The notes beneath the pieces were generated by a model. It was not told the origin of the DNA, made no database searches, and worked only from the letters and a program-made list of their open reading frames with translations. Position numbers and translations under genes: made by a program. A stretch of 64,000 nucleotides of DNA from Strigamia acuminata (taxonomy: Eukaryota; Arthropoda; Chilopoda; Geophilomorpha; Linotaeniidae), in contig CASHSZ010000100.1 of NCBI GenBank assembly GCA_949358305.1, positions 1 to 64,000 on the forward strand. Direction: 5' to 3'. Of this stretch, positions 36,201 through 47,285 are shown one piece after another (the first letter of the stretch is position 1; each line of letters begins with the position of its first letter).

Positions 36201-39200
36201 GAGAATAAACTTTTGATCTCATCACAGTTGACTTAGCACAAACACCACAAGACCAATGTCTCTGAATGTTCAGAAATAGTGTTTAAACCTTAGTAGAAGC
36301 CTTCAATATAAGTTTTAGCAACACCCAAGCATTAAATTTTGAAAAAAAAATTTTGAGCTCATTTCACATCGCAGTTGACTTAGCACAAACACCACAAGAC
36401 CAATGTCTCTGAATGTTCAGAAATAGTGTTTAAACCTTAGTAGAAGGCTCCAATGTAAGTTTTAGAAACATCCAACCGATGATTTGGGCGAATAGACTTT
36501 TGATCTCATCACAGTTGACTTAGCACAAACACCACAAGACCAATGTCTCTGAATGTTCAGAAATAGTGTTTAAACCTTAGTAGAAGGCTCCAATGTAAGT
36601 TTTAGAAACATTCAACCGATGATTTGGGAGAATAGACTTTTGATCTCATCACAGTTGACTTAGCACAAACACCACAAAACCAATGTCTCTGAATGTTCAG
36701 AAATAGTGTTTAAACCTTAGTAGAAGGCTCCAATGTAAGTTTTAGAAACATCCAACCAATGATTTGGGAGAATAGACTTTTGATCTCATCACAGTTGACT
36801 TAGCACAAACACCACAAGACCAATGTCTCTGAATGTTCAGAAATAGTGTTTAAACCTTAGTAGAAGGCTCCAATGTAAGTTTTAGAAACATCCAACCAAT
36901 GATTTGGGAGAATAGACTTTTGATCTCATCACAGTTGACTTAGCACAAACACCACAAGACCAATGTCTCTGAACGTTCAGAAATAGTGTTTAAACCTTAG
37001 TAGAAGGCTCCAATGTAAGTTTTAGAAACATCCAACCAATGATTTGGGAGAATAAACTTTTGATCTCATCACAGTTGACTTAGCACAAACACCACAAGAC
37101 CAATGTCTCTGAATGTTCAGAAATAGTGTTTAAACCTTAGTAGAAGGCTCAAATGTAAGTTTTAGAAACATCCAACCAATGATTTGGGAGAATAGACTTT
37201 TGATCTCATCACAGTTGACTTAGCACAAACACCACAAGTCCAATGTCTCTGAATGTTTAGAAATAGTGTTTAAACCTTAGTAGAAGCCTTCAATATAAGT
37301 TTTAGCAACACCCAAGCAATAAATTTTGAAAAAAAAATTTTGAGCTTATTTCACATCGCAGTTGACTTAGCACAAACACCACAAGACAAATGTCTCTGAA
37401 TGTTCAGAAATAGTGTTTAAACCTTAGTAGAAGGCTCCAATGTAAGTTTTAGAAACATCCAACCGATGATTTGGGCGAATAGACTTTTGATCTCATCACA
37501 GTTGACTTAGCACAAACACCACAAGACCAATGTCTCTGAATGTTCAGAAATAGTGTTTAAACCTTAGTAGAAGGCTCCAATGTAAGTTTTAGAAACATTC
37601 AACCGATGATTTGGGAGAATAGACTTTTGATCTCATCACAGTTGACTTAGCACAAACACCACAAGACCAATGTCTCTGAATGTTCAGAAATAGTGTTTAA
37701 ACCTTAGTAGAAGGCTCCAATGTAAGTTTTAGAAACATCCAACCAATGATTTGGGAGAATAGACTTTGATCTCATCACAGTTGACTTAGCACAAACACCA
37801 CAAGACCAATGTCTCTGAATGTTCAGAAATAGTGTTTAAACCTTAGTAGAAGCCTTCAATGTAAGTTTTAGAAACATCCAACCAATGATTTGGGAGAATA
37901 AACTTTTGATCTCATCACAGTTGACTTAGCACAAACACCACAAGTCCAATGTCTCTGAATGTTTAGAAATAGTGTTTAAACCTTAGTAGAAGCCTTCAAT
38001 ATAAGTTTTAGCAACACCCAAGCAATAAATTTTGAAAAAAAAATTTTGAGCTTATTTCACATTGCAGTTGACTTAGCACAAACACCACAAGACCAATGTC
38101 TCTGAATGTTCAGAAATAGTGTTTAAACCTTAGTAGAAGGCTCCGTTGTAAGTTTTAGAAACATCCAACCAATGATTTGGGAGAATAGACTTTTGATCTC
38201 ATCACAGTTGACTTAGCACAAACACCACAAGTCCAATGTCTCTGAATGTTTAGAAATAGTGTTTAAACCTTAGTAGAAGCCTTCAATATAAGTTTTAGCA
38301 ACACCCAAGCAATAAATTTTGAAAAAAAAATTTTGAGCTTATTTCACATCGCAGTTGACTTAGCACAAACACCACAAGACCAATGTCTCTGAATGTTCAG
38401 AAATAGTATTTAAACCTTAGTAGAAGGCTCCAATGTAAGTTTTAGAAACATCCAACCGATGATTTGGGAGAATAGACTTTTGATCTCATCACAGTTGACT
38501 TAGCACAAACACCACAAGTCCAATGTCTCTGAATGTTTAGAAATAGTGTTTAAACCTTAGTAGAAGCCTTCAATATAAGTTTTAGCAACACCCAAGCAAT
38601 AAATTTTGAAAAAAAAATTTTGAGCTTATTTCACATCGCAGTTGACTTAGCACAAACACCACAAGACCAATGTCTCTGAATGTTCAGAAATAGTGTTTAA
38701 ACCTTAGTAGAAGGCTCCAATGTAAGTTTTAGAAACATTCAACCGATGATTTGGGAGAATAGACTTTTGATCTCATCACAGTTGACTTAGCACAAACACC
38801 ACAAAACCAATGTCTCTGAATGTTCAGAAATAGTGTTTAAACCTTAGTAGAAGGCTCCAATGTAAGTTTTAGAAACATCCAACCAATGATTTGGGAGAAT
38901 AGACTTTTGATCTCATCACAGTTGACTTAGCACAAACACCACAAGACCAATGTCTCTGAATGTTCAGAAATAGTGTTTAAACCTTAGTAGAAGGCTCCAA
39001 TGTAAGTTTTAGAAACATCCAACCAATGATTTGGGAGAATAGACTTTTGATCTCATCACAGTTGACTTAGCACAAACACCACAAGACCAATGTCTCTGAA
39101 CGTTCAGAAATAGTGTTTAAACCTTAGTAGAAGGCTCCAATGTAAGTTTTAGAAACATCCAACCAATGATTTGGGAGAATAAACTTTTGATCTCATCACA

Positions 39201-40227
39201 GTTGACTTAGCACAAACACCACAAGACCAATGTCTCTGAATGTTCAGAAATAGTGTTTAAACCTTAGTAGAAGCCTTCAATATAAGTTTTAGCAACACCC
39301 AAGCATTAAATTTTGAAAAAAAAATTTTGAGCTCATTTCACATCGCAGTTGACTTAGCACAAACACCACAAGACCAATGTCTCTGAATGTTCAGAAATAG
39401 TGTTTAAACCTTAGTAGAAGGCTCCAATGTAAGTTTTAGAAACATCCAACCGATGATTTGGGCGAATAGACTTTTGATCTCATCACAGTTGACTTAGCAC
39501 AAACACCACAAGACCAATGTCTCTGAATGTTCAGAAATAGTGTTTAAACCTTAGTAGAAGGCTCCAATGTAAGTTTTAGAAACATTCAACCGATGATTTG
39601 GGAGAATAGACTTTTGATCTCATCACAGTTGACTTAGCACAAACACCACAAAACCAATGTCTCTGAATGTTCAGAAATAGTGTTTAAACCTTAGTAGAAG
39701 GCTCCAATGTAAGTTTTAGAAACATCCAACCAATGATTTGGGAGAATAGACTTTTGATCTCATCACAGTTGACTTAGCACAAACACCACAAGACCAATGT
39801 CTCTGAATGTTCAGAAATAGTGTTTAAACCTTAGTAGAAGGCTCCAATGTAAGTTTTAGAAACATCCAACCAATGATTTGGGAGAATAGACTTTTGATCT
39901 CATCACAGTTGACTTAGCACAAACACCACAAGACCAATGTCTCTGAACGTTCAGAAATAGTGTTTAAACCTTAGTAGAAGGCTCCAATGTAAGTTTTAGA
40001 AACATCCAACCAATGATTTGGGAGAATAAACTTTTGATCTCATCACAGTTGACTTAGCACAAACACCACAAGACCAATGTCTCTGAATGTTCAGAAATAG
40101 TGTTTAAACCTTAGTAGAAGGCTCAAATGTAAGTTTTAGAAACATCCAACCAATGATTTGGGAGAATAGACTTTTGATCTCATCACAGTTGACTTAGCAC
40201 AAACACCACAAGTCCAATGTCTCTGAA

Positions 40228-40231
40228 TGTT
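40228..40231. repeat. Target-site duplication of the gag-only element (left)
   Basis: TGTT precedes the left LTR and follows the right LTR (56575-56578). Joining the flanks with one copy restores the satellite word CTGAATGTTTAGAAAT. Four bases is usual for Gypsy-type integrases. Confidence 0.9.
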
Positions 40232-40481
40232 TGTGACGGTTTTTAATGGCTATAAATGCCTATTTTCTATAGAAAAACGCTGTTGTGTCATTATGACGGT
40301 ATTTTTACAGTATTCTGTGTAAAACTGATAAATGTCTAGAATAAAGTCATTTATGATGTTTCAAATACAAAGATGTTCGTTTATTAAGAATAAACACTAA
40401 TTTCCACATGATACTAAAGTATCACGGCATAATTACGAAGATTCGTCTGCTAAAACCCGCATTTGTCAATGCTCCATATTG

Positions 40482-40495
40482 CCACTAGATGGCGC
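40482..40495 (+). promoter_or_regulatory. CTCF-like motif in the 5' LTR
   Basis: CCACTAGATGGCGC fits every position of the commonly used CTCF core CCASYAGRKGGCRS. It lies 250 bp into the LTR and recurs in the 3' LTR at 54915-54928. Binding in this organism is not shown. Confidence 0.5.
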
Positions 40496-40707
40496 GATCG
40501 CAATTAGCGATAAATTCGAATACGAACTTGAAAACCTCATGATTAAATATAAACGTATATTTAATCAAGTGAATAAATTGTGTTAAATATTAATATAAAT
40601 ATATATTAAATATCTGACATTGTTAAATACAATGTAACTTCCATTTCTGCGGGACAGAATGTTTAGCGATCAATCGGTCAACCGATCAATCTGATTGGTG
40701 GAACCCA

Positions 40708-40871
40708 TTTCCGGTCCTGGGTATCCAGTTCCGGTTGTTACAAGGATTAGCATAATTTGCATAAATGCTCCTCCGTATCCACTTCCGGTGATACGGGATT
40801 GGAGGAATTCATGGAACCAATGTTCCAATTGGATAGTTGGATTAATCCTTAATCCAGTCAGGTTATATAAA
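40708..40871 (+). promoter_or_regulatory. LTR core promoter: TTCCGG words and TATA box
   Basis: TATATAAA at 40864-40871 is a strong TATA box. Upstream are three TTCCGG words near 40710, 40731 and 40783, two of them in the context TATCCA(G/C)TTCCGGT, which resemble ETS sites. Transcription would begin about 30 bp after the TATA box, near 40895. The same sequence is in the 3' LTR (TATA box at 55297-55304). Confidence 0.6.
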
Positions 40872-40967
40872 CCCAAACAACCGGCCATTCTGCAGCTCTG
40901 TTTGATTATTTCTGTTTGGTATTGTTACTTAAGAAGTATGATTCGTTGTTCACGTAAAAAACCTTTT

Positions 40968-41022
40968 GGTTCTTTGTTGATTTATTCGCAAAGAACCGTT
41001 GCATGATTCTACAGAATCATGC
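40968..41022 (+). other. Two adjacent strong hairpins in the transcribed part of the LTR
   Basis: Hairpin 1 has arms GGTTCTTTG (40968-40976) and CAAAGAACC (40989-40997). Hairpin 2 has arms GCATGATTCT (41001-41010) and AGAATCATGC (41013-41022) with a two-base loop. Both are about 75-130 bp after the expected RNA start, so they would be in the leader of the transcript. Confidence 0.75.
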
Positions 41023-42143
41023 CACCGCCGGCAATTGAAGTCGAAGTGCTGGGATTATTATGTTGCATAAATGTTACAGTCTACGGTTGCGACGCCGAAG
41101 GAGAACCCGCCGTTGTGCAATTCAGTATCCTCCGGACAGGACCAAGTTGTCTTTTTCGGTATGAACGTATTCCGTTACCACGAGTAGCATCGGTATTGTT
41201 GAGAATCGGTTCCTTCACCTGATGGTGCCAAAGCAGTCTGTTTTACAGTAACCACGAGTAGCACCAAGTGTTTGGCAAGCTGATTCTCATGGTATTCGAT
41301 GCCAAAGCAGTCGGTCTATTATTAGTACCGCGAGAGATAAAACTGCTGTGCGGAGCCGCGAGCTATCGACCCCTGTGTACGTGGTACCGTCAACCACTCG
41401 ATGGACGACCGTGCTGCGACGCCGGGGACGCTTGATACCGTTCTGCATGGCAAGGCGTATATTCTAATCGATGGCAATTGTGTGTTGCGACGGGAAGCTT
41501 AATCTTCATTTTATTTATAACAGCAAAACTTAAACTCGACAACCAGTTGGACCAAAATCAAGTCAGAAGACTTAATCTCATATTGAACTCAATATAACCG
41601 ATAAGTTGACGACAACTTATTCCCGAAATATCTAAATAAGAATTCACAACGATATGAATTAAATATAATTCATAAGTGGAATATTGATAAGTAAATGAAT
41701 ACATTTACTTACACCAATATCCTCCCAAAGTTGTGGCGGTGCAGACAAAGTCAACCGCAATGCTCAGATCATTCGATTTATCGACGTGCGATAGTTTACA
41801 CAGCGAACCAAGGAAACCAGCGAAGCCGTATCGGACTCCAGGACACAGCCATCCGGCTTAAGATGACATCTATAATCAGGTCGAGCGATGGGGAAACCGC
41901 TCCCATATTCCAGACCCGTAGTGATATTATTCTAGGGCCAGTTGGCCAATTCTTTGTATAGTTTAATAGCTGATTTAACTTGCCAAATGTCGGCATTAGT
42001 CCTATGTATAATTTAGCTCATCCATATTGTTTGCCAACAATAAACTGTCTTGTATTTATCTCGTATTGTATTCACTGTTTATTTATTGCGATCTCTTCCC
42101 GGTACCATTGTTAAATGGGAGTTGTGGTCGTCACCGTCACACG

Positions 42144-42162
42144 TGGAGGTCCCACCGAGATT
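42144..42162 (+). other. Primer-binding site 1 of the gag-only element (tRNA-Gln)
   Basis: TGGAGGTCCCACCGAGATT begins two bases after the LTR and is complementary to the 3' end of animal tRNA-Gln (recalled, not searched) including CCA. This is the canonical primer site. The same 19 bases recur at 42379-42397 and 42614-42632. Confidence 0.88.
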
Positions 42163-42364
42163 AGGTTGCAATTAAATTCGATTGAATTGCAACAGTGAAT
42201 ATTGGAGATAAATATTTAACTAAAAGATTTAAGTTAAAAATAGACAGATTAAATTTTCAGTTTATATTTCCATGTGAAGAAGTTAAACTGATGAAATAGA
42301 AATACGTAGTAGATTTTCCTTCATTATTTTCGTTTGAAGATTTTAGGGATTTCAAAGACTACCA

Positions 42365-42400
42365 CCTAATCTCACACGTGGAGGTCCCACCGAGATTAGG
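42365..42400 (+). other. Hairpin enclosing primer-binding site 2
   Basis: Arms CCTAATCTC (42365-42373) and GAGATTAGG (42392-42400) pair perfectly over 9 bp. Most of the second primer site lies in the 18-base loop, and its last five bases are in the stem. The first primer site lacks the left arm because the LTR end is there instead. Confidence 0.85.
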
Positions 42401-42599
42401 TTGCAATTAAATTCGATTGAATTGCAACAGTGAATATTGGAGATAAATATTTAACTAAAAGATTTAAGTTAAAAATAGACAGATTAAATTTTCAGTTTAT
42501 ATTTCCATGTGAAGAAGTTAAACTGATGAAATAGAAATACGTAGTAGATTTTCCTTCATTATTTTCGTTTGAAGATTTTAGGGATTTCAAAGACTACCA

Positions 42600-42635
42600 C
42601 CTAATCTCACACGTGGAGGTCCCACCGAGATTAGG
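42600..42635 (+). other. Hairpin enclosing primer-binding site 3
   Basis: The same 9-bp arms as for site 2 are found at 42600-42608 and 42627-42635, exactly 235 bp downstream. Confidence 0.85.
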
Positions 42636-42846
42636 TTGCAATTAAATTCGATAGAATTGTAAAAGTGAATTTTGAGATAAATATTTAACTAAAAGATTTA
42701 GTTAAAAAACAGACAAGTTTCAAACCATGTTTATTTTCTTGAGAAACACCAAAACAGTCCTTTAACTAGGAATTTCGGAAGTTATAGACCTATCACACGA
42801 TCACTGAAATAGGTTGCAAATTAATTCGATCGAATTGCAAAAGCGA

Positions 42847-45800
42847 ATCTTGAATCCGATATTAACTAAAAAATTTTAGTTAAAACAGACAAATAGATTT
42901 TCAGTTTATATTTTCATGTGAAAAGTTAAACTGACGAAATGGAAACGTTTAGTGAACTCTCTTTACTATTTTCGTTCGACAATTTAAGGAATACGAAGTA
43001 TTTTAAATAAGAAATCAAAAAAGTTTCGAGTGAAATAAGAATACAGATTTTTTTTCGAAGTTTGTTTTATTTTCGAAAAGCTAAAAACATACAAATTTAG
43101 AAGGCGAACTTCTTACGAATTTATCTTTCCACCTGAAAAGTTAAAACGAAGAAAACACCGCAACTATTTGGAAATATTTACAAGAAATTAAGTTTCTTGT
43201 AACTGTACGTCGACACCGATAGCCAGCGACCACGCGCCATAGCAATACGCGTCGATCTCCGTATCAAACGCAGCAGGGAAGCTACTCAAACCTTCAACGC
43301 AAGGTGCGAACGAATGCTTGGAAATTATGGCGGACAACAGATAAAAGACAGCGGAGAAATGTTACAGAAGGTTCGTAGAGATTTATTTAAGTGTCGCGAA
43401 CTAATTTTTCCACTGCCATCGGTACCAAAGATAATTTAGTTGTTGGAGAAAAACAACACACTCCATTTCGCAGAAAAGATTTGCAAATCGAAATGAATAT
43501 TACCTTTATTTGAAGGAATTAACTATTTTCACAAAAAGTACATTTTTTCCTTCGGGACAATGGAAATTAAGAAAATATAAAATGGCGGCGAATGAAGTTG
43601 CCGACCACATAGAATAGTATTTTTTACATTGAAAGTTACGAATCACGATAAACGCTTTCCCTCGGAAAAGTAAAAGGATTTCATTCAATCTTTCCTTTCG
43701 GAAATTTAACAGTGTTTTAAGTTTCCAACGATATTTGGGTCTCCCAAATTTTGAGAATTTCTAAATGAAATTTAGCTGTTTGAAAAACAACGAATATTTT
43801 TAGTAATCTAATCGGACATTTTCCCACATGATTTCTTAAAACCGGAATAACAAATCCATTTGTGGCTATGAACTTTGCCACATGAAATATTTACGGAGCG
43901 AATATTTTTTGATTGGATTGAAGCTTTAAAATCAGATAGCTGATTTAAACGAAGAAAATAAGTTTCAAAGTAATTATTTTTCTTTCGGAAAAATCAAATA
44001 AATCACCGCTGATGAAAAGTTGTATTTTTCCATTCGAAAAAACTAAGAATTGCACAAGATTTATCTTCTATTTTGAACATAGATTTTATTCGGAAAAGGA
44101 AAGATTCTAGATACATTATTTTTCTCTAAAAATTAAGAATTTAGTCAATTTTCCTAAAGGTTAATGGAATGTCATCATATATTTCGTTCGTAATTTACGT
44201 GTTAAAGTTTAATCAGAAAAACGATTGAATATGTTTTATTTGCGATAAGTAAAAGAAAGGTTCTTTAAAAATGGAATTTCGATGCAAATCCCACAGTAAA
44301 GGGAATGTTATGTGTGAGCAATTAACGAAAAGTTGGAATAACTTCATTTTATTTCATTCAAAAGTAGTTGTGAAAAATCAATTTCAAATATTTTTCAAAG
44401 AAAAATTATTTTTATCGGAAAAAAGTAATTTACATGTCCTCGCGCGGACCGAGTAGTAAACTGCTTAATTGTGACATCGATACTGTTATTGTGTCACGTG
44501 TTATACGGAATTCCAAACCAGTGAATTACGAATTTTGGCGCGATAGGAATAGAAGTTTGACAGTGAAAGTTCTCCAGATTTGCCTTTTCATTTGAAAAGT
44601 TCAAATTGAGGAAATGCTGCAGCAGATGAAGGTATTTACGACAATTGAGATTTAAATATTCTTTCATTCAAAAGATAAAAGATCTCTGCAAAAACATCTC
44701 GTTATTAGAGATAAGGGGGACGAAAATTATTAAAACGAATAATCAAAGACACGTCCTTCGTAAATATCGCAAAGGAATAACTAATTGTGAAAACAATTGT
44801 CCGCTCAGGAAAAGTGGAATTTAGCTAGATATTTTCTTTCGAAAAATCAAAGCAATTGTCATCAAAAAAGAAAGATTTGATGAATAATTTTTACCCAAAA
44901 GTCTAAAGGATTGTCGAATAGTTTTCTCCCGAAAAACAAGTACACATTTGTACCAATAACTTTATCGTTTAAAGTAAAATTTCGAATATTTTCTTTTGGA
45001 AGATTAGAGAATTAGATAATTTTTCTCGCAAAACAAATTTAAAGAATTTTAACGAATTTTTATTTGTTAAAAAAATTTGTTAAAAAAGGGGGAGATGGAT
45101 GGTGAAAATTTATTTTTTCACACTCGAAAAATGGAATTTAAACCCGAAAAAGTAAAGACTTGGTCAAATTATTCTTCCTATTGGAAATGAATACACAATG
45201 TTGGGAATCGAAAATAGATTTCAATTACAAAGGAATGATTATTTGAACGATAATTGAATAAGAATAAGAAAAATTGAGAGTTTGAGAAAACTTTATTAAA
45301 ACTGTGGTTGTAATGATATTACACACTAAACGGAATAATCAAAGAAAAATATTTTTTGAAGAAAAGTTATTTAATTATTTGGATTGGTAAAAATCCCAAA
45401 GTTCAAGAAGATTGAAGTAAGTTTATTTTATTTTCATTTGAAAAATACAATATTTTACGAATGTCTTCCCGAAGGAATTTTATTTTATCGGTAAAATTGA
45501 ATCTCGAAGGGAACGGACTTAGTAGAGAACTACTAAATAGATGTAACGTCCTTTATACCATTGGCCGACACTAACATCCGCCAATCAGAAGTTGGGAGAT
45601 CTAGGGATCCCCAGCCCCCTGCTATTAAAGGAGGACCAGATCAGATACTGATCATTCGCATCCAGACCAGACCAGAAGACGTGTTCCAGAGTCATCTTGA
45701 CCACGCCGTCCCGATTTCAGTCACGATTCGAATTTTGTGTGCCGTGTAACCTGCAAAAGCTAACACGTGTCAAACAAACGCGAAGTTTAATTTTATTTTG

Positions 45801-45899
45801 TCAAAAGTAAAGTTTAGAAGTGTTTCTTGTTGAAAAGTGTATTATATTCGTCTTCTTTATAAATTAAAGAATTAAAATCGTCAGATTTTGAATTTTTTT
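42847..45899 (+). other. AT-rich leader with recurring mini-hairpins
   Basis: These 3 kb between the primer sites and the gag-like gene contain no credible gene. A degenerate word TTTTC-N(3-5)-GAAAA, often followed by a TTAAA or TCAAA word, recurs about every 60-110 bp. Clear examples are at 42911-42924, 43691-43704, 43977-43993, 44026-44040, 44584-44599, 44832-44845, 44922-44935 and 45431-45444. Each can fold into a small hairpin with a 5-6 bp stem. AAGGGGGA words are at 44713 and 45086. Confidence 0.7.
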
Positions 45900-47285
45900 A
45901 TGGCTCAAAAACCATTGAATATGATCGATCCAAAAGGAAATAATAAGCAGACAAACTTAAATTTAAGTTCTGTACCACTTGGCGATCAAACAGAAAAGAT
46001 TCCCGATCATTTTACTCTGTATTGTAATCGTCATGGACTGGATAAAACCAAGTTTAAAAATATAATCGAAGCTTCAGACTATGTAAAAGCTAGGAACTGG
46101 CGAGATCGTACCCAATCTCAATCTTCACATCAAGATCCAGTACGGAATCCACAAACATACAGCCGAAACTTAGTGAATCAAGATTCTCATACTATGTTTC
46201 AAACATCCAGTAGGGGATCTAACTTAGAAAAGTTTAAACCACCTAATTCGGTAGATAAGGGGGAAGAGAATTATAAACCTAATAATTCTCGTCCAGAGAG
46301 TTCGTTAACTAACCAGTCGGTTGTTCAGAACAAATTAAAACTCGTTTACAATCGGGATCAGCTAATTTCAGTTCGATATGCTAATCCAGCTGAAGCACAA
46401 CGATATGTGGCTAGCCTTAATCTGTCGATTAACCTACCGTTATCAAAAGAATTGGGAACCGTAAACAAAAGTTTTGGGCCACCAATATCAACACAAAAGA
46501 AAGATGTTCGAGCTGTAAACAAACGTTTGCTGTCGCCGAATCCCTGCGATGGATTTACAACTTCGTTTTCCAATCCCACGAAAAAGAAGAGTAGTTTGCA
46601 TACTCCAAACAAACGTTTGCAGTCAAATAACTTACAACAACGTGCCCGATCGCCAATCACAAACTCATGTTTGCGGACGAATGATTTGTCTACCCAGAAG
46701 AGTCCCCAGCCAAGACAATTCTACCTAACACCCATTTCAAATCGGAAAAGGTTCAAACAAACTCTTTTTCCCTTGGAAAAGTATTACCAACACGATACGA
46801 GTACAAAAACAATAGTTTCAACTACTCAAATAAGAGGACCGTTCGATGGAACGTCTCAGGAAAAGAATACTTTCATCACAAAACCGAAAGTTGAAAAAGT
46901 CTTGCTCAGTCGGTTTAATACTAGTTCAACCAGCAATGAGACCAACAAATATAAATATGGTGAGATTGGCTTACACCATTCTGTTCCTGAAGCTACAAAT
47001 TCACAAGAGGCCACCTTCACTTATGTCAGGAAATGTTTTCATTGTAAACAAACGGGACATACCAAACAAGATTGTCCCACATGGTCTAAACGAAAATTTA
47101 ATGACCAACGTAAAAATTTTGATTATTCAAATGTGTCAAAAGACTCATTTAAACGACCCCGACAAAATTGGGTCACCACCGAAGTATTAGAACAACGGTT
47201 TACGGAAATGGAAAACAGAATAACTGCAGTTATTAATAAGTCTATGTCCGACTTATTTGAGAAGCTTTCTCAACACAAAATGTAA
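45900..47285 (+). CDS. Gag-like zinc-knuckle protein of the non-autonomous element
   Basis: The protein has 461 residues from the ATG at 45900; a frame reaching back to 45888 would start with TTG and is not used. It is basic and rich in Asn, Ser, Gln and Lys. A single CCHC zinc knuckle lies near the C-terminus (C379, C382, H387, C392 in CFHCKQTGHTKQDC), the signature of retroelement nucleocapsid proteins. The last 35 residues or so (LEQRFTEMENRI..) look like a short coiled coil. The motif NKRL or NKSF recurs in the middle (about 185-250). No typical capsid major homology region is apparent, and no protease or polymerase follows. The likely role is to bind and package the element's RNA. A divergent Gag from an unknown family is the best reading, and an accessory RNA-binding protein is an alternative. 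The leader before it is unusually long. Confidence 0.8.
   Translation: MAQKPLNMIDPKGNNKQTNLNLSSVPLGDQTEKIPDHFTLYCNRHGLDKTKFKNIIEASDYVKARNWRDRTQSQSSHQDPVRNPQTYSRNLVNQDSHTMFQTSSRGSNLEKFKPPNSVDKGEENYKPNNSRPESSLTNQSVVQNKLKLVYNRDQLISVRYANPAEAQRYVASLNLSINLPLSKELGTVNKSFGPPISTQKKDVRAVNKRLLSPNPCDGFTTSFSNPTKKKSSLHTPNKRLQSNNLQQRARSPITNSCLRTNDLSTQKSPQPRQFYLTPISNRKRFKQTLFPLEKYYQHDTSTKTIVSTTQIRGPFDGTSQEKNTFITKPKVEKVLLSRFNTSSTSNETNKYKYGEIGLHHSVPEATNSQEATFTYVRKCFHCKQTGHTKQDCPTWSKRKFNDQRKNFDYSNVSKDSFKRPRQNWVTTEVLEQRFTEMENRITAVINKSMSDLFEKLSQHKM

Larger units (their letters stand above)
29736..40231. repeat. Satellite array, block 2
   Basis: This block continues block 1 in phase: it opens with the duplicated CCACA and then the rest of the same monomer. 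It holds about 74 monomers. A clean higher-order unit A1-A2-A3-A4-A5-B is at 32403-33249 (847 bp: five of 140 and one of 147). A longer tandem duplication has a period of 2974 bp: about 34676-37649 matches 37650-40231 and shares private variants such as CTCCGTTGTAAG (35171 and 38145), AGTATTTAAACC and GGCTCAAATG. No gene is present. Confidence 0.97.
40232..42141 (+). repeat. 5' LTR of the gag-only element
   Basis: The LTR is 1910 bp with inverted octamers TGTGACGG and CCGTCACA. The upstream part holds a CTCF-like site and three TTCCGG words, then a TATA box. The later part holds strong hairpins, a diverged tandem repeat of about 75 bp (from about 41177, ACCACGAGTAGCA ... GCCAAAGCAGTC) and an AATAAA signal at 42039-42044. 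The matching parts of the 3' LTR carry the same short frames, so divergence is near zero. Confidence 0.94.
42142..42846 (+). repeat. Tandem 235-bp leader repeat carrying the primer-binding site
   Basis: Unit 1 is 42142-42376 and unit 2 is 42377-42611; the two look identical. Unit 3 begins at 42612, keeps the primer site and then diverges. A fourth, degenerate start near 42790 (CACACGATCACTGAAATAGG) keeps the flanking GGTTGCAA..TTAATTCGAT text but has lost the primer site. Units 2 and 3 are preceded by CCTAATCTCACA instead of the LTR end. Confidence 0.92.

Noticed and set aside
40695-41006. A 103-codon frame in the LTR of the gag-only element
   Set aside because: It lies over the promoter and TATA box and shows no domain. 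It is identical in both LTRs only because the LTRs are.
45888-45899. Upstream start of the gag-like protein
   Set aside because: The codon there is TTG. The first ATG in frame is at 45900.
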